Below, piece after piece: positions 6,899-12,581 of a stretch of 12,581 nt of DNA. Under the pieces are notes generated by a model. That model saw nothing but the letters and a program-made list of their open reading frames with translations, had not been told where the DNA came from and ran no database searches. Each line of letters begins with the position of its first letter. Within the stretch, counting starts at the first letter, position 1. Source of the stretch: Alphaproteobacteria bacterium TMED93 (GTDB lineage Bacteria > Pseudomonadota > Alphaproteobacteria > TMED109); contig NHEU02000046.1 of assembly GCA_002171495.2 (NCBI GenBank), forward strand, positions 4,644 to 17,224. The letters run 5' to 3'. The position numbers were made by a program, and so were the translations under genes.

Positions 6899-7753
6899 GT
6901 TTCTTCTAAGCAAAGATAACTTAAAAGTATTTTCCATTAGGCAATGTATAGTCATGGGACCCACACCGCCTGGAACAGGAGTAATAGCTTTTACCTTAGA
7001 AAAAACATCAGAGTAATCAACATCACCAACTAAAATTTTTTTATAATTCTTATCATCTATTTGATTAATACCTACATCAATTATAATTGCTTTTTCCTTA
7101 ACCCAGTCGCTTTTTATCATCTTTGGTATACCTGTGGCTGCAATAATAATATCGTTATCTAGACATAGTTCTTTTAAATTTTTTGTCCTTGAATGCGCTA
7201 AAGTTACAGTAGAATTTTGATTAGTTAATAAATATGACATTGGTCTTCCTACTATGTTAGATCTTCCTACAATTATAGCCTTGGTACCTGTAAGATTTAC
7301 TACAGTACGCAATAACTTTAAACATCCTAAAGGTGTACAGGGAACAATATAAGGCCTTCCTTGTGCTAATAATCCTATGTTTTTAGAGTTAAAGCCATCT
7401 ACATCTTTTTCATATGATATGGCATCTGTTATTTTATTAGCATTTATATGAGATGGTAAAGGTAATTGAACAAGTATGGCATCAATATCATTATCGTTAT
7501 TATAACTATCAATAATATCTAAAAGATCCTTTTCTGTTGTTTCAGTACTTAACATCTTTACAGTAGATTTAATTCCAACCTCATCAGCCTTAATTTGTTT
7601 ATTTTTAACGTAGGTTTTGCTAGCTGGATTATTACCAATTAAAATTACGACTAATGTAGGTACTATATTTTTATTTTTTTTAAATCCTTCTAACCTATCT
7701 TTTAGTTCTTCATTAAGATTAAATGCTATTTTTTTTCCATTAATAATTTTCAT
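6881..7753 (-). CDS. folD: Bifunctional methylenetetrahydrofolate dehydrogenase/cyclohydrolase
   Basis: This 290-aa protein shows the FolD set. Catalytic Y48 and K52 lie in TYVKNK. VQLPLPSHIN is at 95-104, KDVDGF (116-121) carries the conserved Asp, PCTPLGCL is at 138-145, the NADP-binding loop VGRSNIVGRP is at 162-171, and the C-terminal signature TPVPGGVGPMT is at 258-268. Family knowledge: it interconverts 5,10-methylene-, methenyl- and 10-formyl-tetrahydrofolate in the cytosol, supplying one-carbon units for purines and formyl-Met. It is a single-gene unit, converging on ispE and divergent from tRNA-Gln. The ATG is preceded by an A-rich leader with an 11-base A run on the minus strand and no Shine-Dalgarno. 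All active-site residues are intact. Confidence 0.98.
   Translation of the reverse strand: MKIINGKKIAFNLNEELKDRLEGFKKNKNIVPTLVVILIGNNPASKTYVKNKQIKADEVGIKSTVKMLSTETTEKDLLDIIDSYNNDNDIDAILVQLPLPSHINANKITDAISYEKDVDGFNSKNIGLLAQGRPYIVPCTPLGCLKLLRTVVNLTGTKAIIVGRSNIVGRPMSYLLTNQNSTVTLAHSRTKNLKELCLDNDIIIAATGIPKMIKSDWVKEKAIIIDVGINQIDDKNYKKILVGDVDYSDVFSKVKAITPVPGGVGPMTIHCLMENTFKLSLLRRNLKYNF
6890..6930. terminator. Bidirectional hairpin terminator between ispE and folD
   Basis: Arm 6890-6905 (ATACTTTAAGTTTCTT) pairs with arm 6913-6930 (AAGATAACTTAAAAGTAT) to give 16 base pairs, with single-base bulges at T6917 and A6926 and a 7-base loop (6906-6912). A T run follows on the plus strand (6930-6933), and a five-T run follows on the minus strand (6888-6884). 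The geometry fits a terminator serving both converging genes. The stem has only three G-C pairs, so it may be weak. It contains the ispE stop codon and the last codons of folD. Confidence 0.6.
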
Positions 7754-7765
7754 TTTATTTTTTTT

Positions 7766-7793
7766 TTTATACTCTTGCTCAAAAGTTAAACAA
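7766..7793 (-). promoter_or_regulatory. Candidate folD promoter
   Basis: The minus strand shows TTGTTT (7793-7788), a 16-base spacer, then TATAAA (7771-7766). Transcription would start about 5 bases before the folD ATG, giving an almost leaderless message. Placement and both hexamers are reasonable, but chance matches are common at this base composition. Confidence 0.35.
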
Positions 7794-7805
7794 ATGCAAT
7801 ATTAT
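7775..7805 (+). promoter_or_regulatory. Candidate promoter of tRNA-Gln (and possibly the downstream operon)
   Basis: TATTAT (7800-7805), a 5/6 match to the -10 consensus, lies 10 bases before the tRNA. A TTGCTC (7775-7780) lies 19 bases upstream of it, slightly far for a -35. The element overlaps the candidate folD promoter on the other strand, so this roughly 60-base gap serves both directions. Confidence 0.3.
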
Positions 7806-7814
7806 TAATTATAT

Positions 7815-7889
7815 TGGGGGATAGTTTAATTGGTAGAACAGCGGGTTTTGATCCCGTCAGTCCAGGTTCGAGTCCCGGTCCCCCAGCCA
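7815..7889 (+). tRNA. trnQ: tRNA-Gln (anticodon TTG)
   Basis: The full cloverleaf can be folded by hand. The acceptor stem TGGGGGA/TCCCCCA is perfect over 7 pairs. The D stem is GTTT/GAAC. The anticodon stem GCGGG/CCCGT encloses loop TTTTGAT with anticodon TTG at 7848-7850, which reads CAA and, by wobble, CAG. The variable loop is CAGT. The T stem CCAGG/CCCGG closes the loop TTCGAGT and has one A-C mismatch (7864 with 7876). The discriminator is G7886 and the CCA end (7887-7889) is encoded. The T-A first acceptor pair and G discriminator are typical of bacterial glutamine tRNAs. The next gene begins 24 bases downstream. Confidence 0.97.
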
Positions 7890-7913
7890 TATTACACAAG
7901 TTATAATAATAAA

Positions 7914-8228
7914 ATGTTATTTTTACTAAAATTGTTATTCTTATTATTTTTAATACAAAAAAATACTGCAGCTAGCCAAGATAATTATATTAATATTTTT
8001 AAAGAAACCCTATCAGGGTATAATATTATGTATGATAGTTTAAAGAGCTTTAAATCTGGTGCAATTTGTATTCCGCATAAAGTTGATAAAGTATTTACTA
8101 AATATGCTGTTGGCTTTAGTTTTAACATGCATAAAAAGAAAAGTGCTGAACTAATAGCTCTTGAGGGCTGCAAAAAAATGAAAAAAAAATTAATCTCATA
8201 TGATTGTAAATGCGAAATTATATTATAA
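7914..8228 (+). CDS. Small exported Cys-containing protein of unknown function
   Basis: I do not recognise a characterised family. The 104-aa product starts with a clear signal peptide (MLFLLKLLFLLFLI, with cleavage plausible after AAS at 19-21). The mature part of about 83 residues has four cysteines: C52, C86, C98 and C100. The segment AELIALEGCKKMKKKL (78-93) followed by DCKCEIIL (97-104) resembles the A-x3-AL-x2-C ... C pattern of several small periplasmic families, so two disulfides are plausible. The same frame stays open upstream into the tRNA, but the ATG at 7914 is preferred because it begins the signal peptide. It has no Shine-Dalgarno and a TATAAT at 7902-7907 just before the ATG. 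It sits 24 bases upstream of pmbA and could be co-transcribed with it. Confidence 0.75.
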   Translation: MLFLLKLLFLLFLIQKNTAASQDNYINIFKETLSGYNIMYDSLKSFKSGAICIPHKVDKVFTKYAVGFSFNMHKKKSAELIALEGCKKMKKKLISYDCKCEIIL

Positions 8229-8241
8229 TAAACATTAATAA

Positions 8242-8249
8242 AGAGGTGG
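8242..8249 (+). promoter_or_regulatory. Shine-Dalgarno that fixes the pmbA TTG start
   Basis: AGAGGTGG lies 3 bases before TTG 8253-8255, giving about 6 bases between the AGAGG core and the start. It is the strongest plus-strand ribosome site in the window and supports TTG rather than any internal ATG as the pmbA start. Confidence 0.75.
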
Positions 8250-8252
8250 CAT

Positions 8253-9563
8253 TTGAAAAATAATAATATAGAACAATTTAGCGAAAATATTTTAAAAAAC
8301 TATAAAAAAGTTGGTATTGATGAATTTGAGCTATCTATTTCTAACAGCAGCGTATTGTCTGTACAAACCAGAAATGTAAAACTTGAAAACATTGAGAGCT
8401 CAGAGGGAAGTAGTATTTCATTAAATGTAGTATTGGGAAAAAAACAAGCGACACTAAGTGCTAATAATATACAAGGATTAGATGTTTTAACTTTTTTAGA
8501 AAAAGGAAGATTTATGGCAGAGTCATCTCCAGAGGATCCCTATTCTGGATTACCTGAGTATAATGATTATGCTAATAGCCTTAATAAATTAGATCTTGAA
8601 GATAAACAAGTTATAGATAAAGAAATACTTTCAGATTTAGCAATGCAAGCTGAGGAAAGCATGCTAGGTGTAAAAGGAATTACAAATACTGAAGGAGCAT
8701 CCGCAAGTACTAGCAATACACAAATTACTTTTTTATCATCTAAAGATTTCTTCAAAACCTATAATAAAACTATTCATACAATATCTTCTATTGGTATTGC
8801 AGGAAGAGATACTAATATGCAAAGAGACTATGACTATTCAGCAGCTATTCATTTTGAAGATTTAAAAAGCTCTTTAGAAATAGGTAAACGTGCAGGAGAA
8901 AGAGCTGCTTCAAGATTAAATTCTAAAAAAATAAAAAGTAGTAGTGTTGATGTTGTATTTGAGCCAAGAATTGCTAAAAGCCTACTATCATCATTGGCAT
9001 CATGTATTTCTGGAACATCAATTGCGAGAGGAACTAGCTTTTTATCAAAAAAGTTAGAAAAAAAAATTTGTAAAGAAGATATTACAATTGCTAATATGCC
9101 CCATTTATTAAGAGGTTTAGGGTCTGTGCCTTTTGACACGAGAGGTATTAAATCAAAAAATTTAAATTTAATAGAAAATGGATATTTTAAAAACTACTTA
9201 CTAGGACTACGAAGTGCTAGACAATTAAAAGTAAAGCCTAATGGCAATTCAAGTCCTTACAATTTAACATTAAATAATGGAAAAAAGTCTCCAGATGAGC
9301 TAATTAAATCAATAAAAAAGGGAATATTTGTAACAGAAATGTTAGGAATGAGCTTTAATCCTGTAAATGGAGACTATAGCAGAGGTGCTGCTGGCTTCAT
9401 GATAGAAAATGGTGAACTTACTTTTCCTGTTAACGAAGTTACTATTGCAGGAAATATGAATGATATTTTAAAAAAAATAATACCAGCTAATGATTTGCAG
9501 GTAATAGAAAATATTAACTCTCCTACTGTATTAGTTGAGAATATGACACTGGCCGGCATTTAG
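8253..9563 (+). CDS. pmbA: PmbA/TldE subunit of the TldD/TldE metalloprotease
   Basis: The 436-aa protein aligns along its full length with the PmbA (TldE) pattern: an N-terminal domain with EFELSISNSS near 24-33, a central domain with GKRAGERAASRLNS at 211-224, and a C-terminal signature FNPVNGDYSRGAAGFMIENGE at about 368-388 followed by FPVNEVTIAGNM (391-402). There is no HExxH-type zinc motif, which separates it from TldD, the catalytic partner. Family knowledge: the TldD/TldE heterodimer degrades unfolded peptides in the cytosol and processes some peptide antibiotics such as microcin B17. tldD is not in this window. Translation starts at TTG with a strong ribosome site. The stop TAG shares its last base with the GTG start of waaA. 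Alphaproteobacteria often place pmbA near the lipid A genes. Confidence 0.95.
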   Translation: MKNNNIEQFSENILKNYKKVGIDEFELSISNSSVLSVQTRNVKLENIESSEGSSISLNVVLGKKQATLSANNIQGLDVLTFLEKGRFMAESSPEDPYSGLPEYNDYANSLNKLDLEDKQVIDKEILSDLAMQAEESMLGVKGITNTEGASASTSNTQITFLSSKDFFKTYNKTIHTISSIGIAGRDTNMQRDYDYSAAIHFEDLKSSLEIGKRAGERAASRLNSKKIKSSSVDVVFEPRIAKSLLSSLASCISGTSIARGTSFLSKKLEKKICKEDITIANMPHLLRGLGSVPFDTRGIKSKNLNLIENGYFKNYLLGLRSARQLKVKPNGNSSPYNLTLNNGKKSPDELIKSIKKGIFVTEMLGMSFNPVNGDYSRGAAGFMIENGELTFPVNEVTIAGNMNDILKKIIPANDLQVIENINSPTVLVENMTLAGI

Positions 9564-10846
9564 TGTTTTTATTTTTTTACAATTTTTTTTTATATCTAAC
9601 TTCTCCTATAATTATCTTAATAATATTAATTAGAGTAATATTAGGAAAGGAACATAATAAAAAGTATATAGAAAAACTTGGCATTACAAATAATATTTAC
9701 AAAAAAAAGAATAAGTTAATTTGGTTTCATGCTTGTAGTGTTGGTGAAGTAAAGTCCTTAGAAAGGATATCGCAAATATTTTTAAATAAAAAATATGATG
9801 TTTTAGTTACAACAAGTACATTGTTGTCTGAAGCTTATGTAAAAAAAAACTTTTCTAAAGGTGTTTTTCACCAATTCCTTCCTTTAGACTTAAACTTCTT
9901 TGTTAAAAAGTTTTTAATGAATTATAAACCAAATATATCAGTATTTGTTGAGTCAGAAATATGGCCTAATTTAATTAATAATTGTAGAAAAAATAATATT
10001 CCACTTGTTTTAGTCCAGGCAAGCTTTTCAGATAAGTCACTCAAAAGATGGCAATTATTTAAAAAGTTTTTTAAAAATCTGTTAGAAAAGTTTGATATTA
10101 TTATTGCTCAATCTCAAGTAGAAAAAAATAAATTATTTAAATTTGCAAATATTAAAATTCATGATGTTTATAATTTAAAAAACTCCTCTTTAAAACTTAA
10201 AGTAAAAAGAAGTAATGTTATAAAAATTAAAAAAGAAGTAAAAAACTCGTTTATTATTCTAGCCTTAAGTACTCATGCTGGAGAAGAAAAAATTTTACTT
10301 AATAGTTTAAAAGAAATAACAAGAAAAATAGAGGATGTTATTTTAATAATACAACCACGTCATCCAAAAAGAGCAAATGATATAAAAAAAATTATAAATA
10401 ACTTTGGTTTTAAATTTATGCAAAGGTCAATCTCACAATTACCTAAAAAAAACACACAGGTATACTTAGCTGACACCTTTGGCGAAAGTGGCACATTAAT
10501 TTCCTCAGCAAATTTAGTAATATTAGGAGGAACTTTATACCCTATAGGAGGACACAACATAATAGAGCCTGCCCAGATGTCTAAATGTATAATTATAGGA
10601 AAATATTTTTCAAAAATAAAAGATACTGTAAATATTTTTAAACATAAAGGTGCTATTAAAATGTTAGAAAATAATAGCAAATTATCTAAAATAATAATTG
10701 ATTTATATCATGATAAAAATACACTAAATAGTATTGGCAAGAAGGCTTTTTTAATAACTCAAAGTTTTCCAAAAAAAGAAAAAGAAATTGTAAAAAAAGT
10801 TATTGCGTTAGAAAGAAAAAATGAAAACTCCAAAATTTTGGTATAA
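9563..10846 (+). CDS. waaA: 3-deoxy-D-manno-octulosonic acid (Kdo) transferase
   Basis: The protein has 427 aa. Residues 3-26 form an N-terminal membrane anchor and the rest is a GT-B glycosyltransferase. HACSVGEV at 56-63 carries the probable catalytic base E62. TTSTLLSE is at 83-90, LPLDLNFFV at 106-114, SEIWPNLI at 131-138, ALSTHAGEE at 234-242, PRHPKRA at 265-271, ADTFGESG at 303-310 and the sugar-nucleotide site GGHNIIEPAQ at 329-338. Family knowledge: WaaA (KdtA) transfers Kdo from CMP-Kdo to the lipid IVA precursor at the inner face of the inner membrane. It starts at GTG, sharing one base with the pmbA stop, and overlaps lpxK by 26 bases, so the operon is translationally coupled. The usual GNLKFD-like segment in the middle is degenerate (YNLKNSS, 203-209). 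Confidence 0.96.
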   Translation: MFLFFYNFFLYLTSPIIILIILIRVILGKEHNKKYIEKLGITNNIYKKKNKLIWFHACSVGEVKSLERISQIFLNKKYDVLVTTSTLLSEAYVKKNFSKGVFHQFLPLDLNFFVKKFLMNYKPNISVFVESEIWPNLINNCRKNNIPLVLVQASFSDKSLKRWQLFKKFFKNLLEKFDIIIAQSQVEKNKLFKFANIKIHDVYNLKNSSLKLKVKRSNVIKIKKEVKNSFIILALSTHAGEEKILLNSLKEITRKIEDVILIIQPRHPKRANDIKKIINNFGFKFMQRSISQLPKKNTQVYLADTFGESGTLISSANLVILGGTLYPIGGHNIIEPAQMSKCIIIGKYFSKIKDTVNIFKHKGAIKMLENNSKLSKIIIDLYHDKNTLNSIGKKAFLITQSFPKKEKEIVKKVIALERKNENSKILV

Positions 10847-11801
10847 AGATAAATCAAGTTTAAAATATATATTTTATCCTTTATCAGGTTTATGGTTGAT
10901 AGGATTTTATTTTAAAAGATTTTTTTCAAAACCAAAAAAGTTTAAAGTTCCTGTAATATGTATAGGTAATATAATATCTGGTGGCAGTGGCAAAACTCCC
11001 TTAACTATAGAACTCGCAAAGTTATTTTTAAAAAAAAACTTTATTGTTCATGTTGTAAAAAAACAATACAAGTGTAAAAATACTCAAGCTCTAATTCTTA
11101 TCAATGAGAAAAGTGAACCTCTTATTGTCGGTGATGAACCTATATTAATCTCCAAAATAGCTACTACATGGCTTGTAAAAAATAGGAAAGTAGGCATTGA
11201 ACACGCTATAAAAAAAGGAGCCACCCTTATTATTTTAGATGATGGTTATCAAGATTTTTCTATTATAAAAGACTATAATATTTTGACTATTAATCAAATG
11301 CAACAATTTGGCAATAAATCCATAATACCAGCGGGGCCTTTAAGAGAAAAAATTTATTCCGGCATACAAAGGGCGGACAGTATATTTTATTATGGGAATA
11401 TGGGATCTTTAGATCCAATTATTCTTAATAGTTCTAAACCTATAACATATGCTAAATTATTATATGAAAAAAAACTTTTTAAAAATGTAAAAAATAAAAA
11501 TATTTTGGCATTTGCAGGAATTGCTCATCCCGAAAACTTTTTTATCTCTGTAATGAACTATGGATTTAATTTAGTGAAAAAAATTGAATATCCAGATCAC
11601 TATAGATATAAAAAAAAAGACTTTAAAAAAATAATTTTAATGTCTGAAAAGTTTAAACTAACAATATTTACTACAGAAAAAGATTATGTAAAGGTACCAA
11701 AAGAATTTAAAAATAAAATATTACCAATTCCTTTAATAGTTCAATTTAACCAAGACGTTCTCTATAATTTATTTATTCGGAAAATAAAAAAAAATGCATA
11801 A
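10821..11801 (+). CDS. lpxK: Tetraacyldisaccharide 4'-kinase
   Basis: The protein has 326 aa, a normal length. It has an N-terminal hydrophobic helix at about 14-34, then the Walker A loop GNIISGGSGKTP at 49-60 with K58. GDEP at 104-107 carries the expected catalytic-site Asp, LDDGYQD is at 139-145, PAGPLRE at 170-176, FAGIAHPENF at 231-240, PDHYRY with H260 at 258-263, and TTEKDYVK at 284-291. Family knowledge: LpxK phosphorylates the 4' position of the lipid A disaccharide at the inner membrane, giving lipid IVA, the WaaA substrate. The SRGYGG motif that normally follows the first strand after Walker A is missing here; VVKKQYKCK (78-86) stands in its place. The start overlaps waaA by 26 bases and the end overlaps lpxL by 8. 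Confidence 0.95.
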   Translation: MKTPKFWYKDKSSLKYIFYPLSGLWLIGFYFKRFFSKPKKFKVPVICIGNIISGGSGKTPLTIELAKLFLKKNFIVHVVKKQYKCKNTQALILINEKSEPLIVGDEPILISKIATTWLVKNRKVGIEHAIKKGATLIILDDGYQDFSIIKDYNILTINQMQQFGNKSIIPAGPLREKIYSGIQRADSIFYYGNMGSLDPIILNSSKPITYAKLLYEKKLFKNVKNKNILAFAGIAHPENFFISVMNYGFNLVKKIEYPDHYRYKKKDFKKIILMSEKFKLTIFTTEKDYVKVPKEFKNKILPIPLIVQFNQDVLYNLFIRKIKKNA

Positions 11802-12581
11802 TTCAATACTAAATATATTAATAGCAGTTTTTGTATATTTAATATTAATATTTTTCAAAGTTATTGGAAAAAAAAAATCCATAATTTTTTGCTGTTACTT
11901 ATTCAGACTAATAGGACCTAGAACTAAGTTTAATAAAAGAGCTGAAGTAAATTTAAAATATATATGGCCCAATTTAAAAAAAAACGAGATAAATGGAATT
12001 TGTATTAAAATGTGGGAAAACCTAGGAAAAAACTTAGGAGAGTTTTCTTTTCTACATAGGTATGATCCTATAAAATGTGAAAATACCAAAATTGAAGGAT
12101 TTAAATACGCAAAATCCTTAGTTTTAGAAAATAAAAAAAAAAATAAAGGAATAATTTTTTTTTCAGCACATTTTGGTAATTGGGAAATTGGACCATATAT
12201 AATTAATAAACTTAATACTGAGCTAATGGGAATTTATAGAAAATCAAATAATTTTTATTTAGATAAGATAATTCAAAAATATAGAAATAAAAAAACATCC
12301 TATGTTCCTAAAGGGGATTTAGGAGCAAAAAAGTCGTTTTTATGGTTAAGAAAAGGAAAAGGATTGGCCTTACTGATGGACCAAAAGCTAAATGAAGGAA
12401 TAAATATAAATTTTTTAGGAAAACCTTCCAGAACAGCTACTGCAATAGCAGAGCTAGCTTTAAGAATGGACCTTGATATTGTTCCAATAAAATTACTCAG
12501 AACTCCTAATAATGGTCATAAAATAACTTTTTTTAAAAAAGTTTCATATGCAAATAAAAAGTTAACACACAATCAAAAAGT
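11794..12581 (+). CDS. lpxL: Lipid A late acyltransferase, LpxL/HtrB family (3' partial)
   Basis: The frame opens with ATG at 11794, overlapping the lpxK stop by 8 bases, and runs without a stop for 262 codons to the right edge, so perhaps 30-40 C-terminal residues are missing. An N-terminal membrane anchor spans about residues 6-22. The acyltransferase motif SAHFGNWE (124-131) carries the H-x4-E catalytic pair H126/E131. Further family blocks are KGDLGAKKSF near 174-183, LLMDQKLNEG at 193-202 and FLGKPSRTATA at about 207-217. Family knowledge: LpxL/LpxM enzymes transfer a secondary acyl chain from acyl-ACP to Kdo2-lipid IVA at the inner membrane. It is the third consecutive lipid A step encoded here. 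LpxL and LpxM cannot be separated from this fragment; LpxL is the default. Confidence 0.93.
   Translation, partial: MHNSILNILIAVFVYLILIFFKVIGKKKSIIFCCYLFRLIGPRTKFNKRAEVNLKYIWPNLKKNEINGICIKMWENLGKNLGEFSFLHRYDPIKCENTKIEGFKYAKSLVLENKKKNKGIIFFSAHFGNWEIGPYIINKLNTELMGIYRKSNNFYLDKIIQKYRNKKTSYVPKGDLGAKKSFLWLRKGKGLALLMDQKLNEGININFLGKPSRTATAIAELALRMDLDIVPIKLLRTPNNGHKITFFKKVSYANKKLTHNQK

Noticed and set aside
7830..7913. Upstream extension of the small exported protein's reading frame into the tRNA, from a TTG
   Set aside because: It would translate the tRNA-Gln sequence and hide the signal peptide; the ATG at 7914 gives a natural N-terminus.
8849..9139. 96-codon open frame on the minus strand inside pmbA
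   Set aside because: It lies antisense to a well-supported gene, has no ribosome site and has no recognisable motif.
8253..9563. Assignment of this gene as TldD rather than PmbA
   Set aside because: The HExxH-type metal motif of TldD is absent and the C-terminal signature is that of PmbA/TldE.
4096..9565. A novel defence, mobile or toxin-antitoxin system around the two unknown small genes
   Set aside because: The neighbours are housekeeping genes in familiar order. There are no nuclease, integrase, transposase or antitoxin motifs and no direct repeats, and composition does not shift from the rest of the window.
10360..10680. 106-codon open frame on the minus strand inside waaA
   Set aside because: It is an antisense shadow of conserved WaaA motifs; nothing supports translation.

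Overview
The window is very A+T-rich, with poly-A and poly-T tracts throughout and genes packed almost end to end. The gene families and their order look alphaproteobacterial: a lytic transglycosylase beside a family-4-like uracil-DNA glycosylase, a TPR lipoprotein-like gene beside ispE, and pmbA-waaA-lpxK-lpxL. Together with a Brp/Blh retinal-forming dioxygenase at the left edge, this suggests a streamlined marine alphaproteobacterium of the SAR11/HIMB59 type that makes retinal for a rhodopsin. The taxonomic call is inference from family resemblance and composition, not from a marker gene.

Layout. (1) Positions 1-979, + strand: the 3' end of a probable lycopene cyclase gene, overlapping blh; this is the end of a carotenoid/retinal operon. 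(2) Positions 984-4290, - strand: a 64-aa unknown gene, a uracil-DNA glycosylase, a soluble lytic transglycosylase and moaB, read in that order. (3) Positions 4340-6898, + strand: an exported TPR protein and ispE (MEP-pathway isoprenoid synthesis). (4) Positions 6881-7753, - strand: folD, which converges on ispE over a shared hairpin terminator. (5) Positions 7815-12581, + strand: tRNA-Gln(TTG), a small exported Cys-containing protein, pmbA, and then waaA, lpxK and lpxL (lipid A/Kdo assembly) in a run of overlapping genes; lpxL runs off the right edge.

How the genes work together: ispE supplies isoprenoid precursors that, in principle, feed the carotenoid/retinal genes at the left. waaA, lpxK and lpxL are consecutive lipid A steps: 4'-phosphorylation, Kdo addition and secondary acylation. 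slt recycles cell-wall peptidoglycan. moaB, folD and udg are cofactor and repair housekeeping genes.

No stretch of 300 bases lacks a gene; the largest gaps are about 50-60 bases and hold only candidate promoters. I found no mobile element, CRISPR array, phage gene, toxin-antitoxin pair or evident new multi-gene system. The most interesting items are local: two unrecognised small genes, unusual motif losses in LpxK and the uracil-DNA glycosylase, the hairpin embedded in the ispE/folD ends, and a T-stem mismatch in tRNA-Gln.
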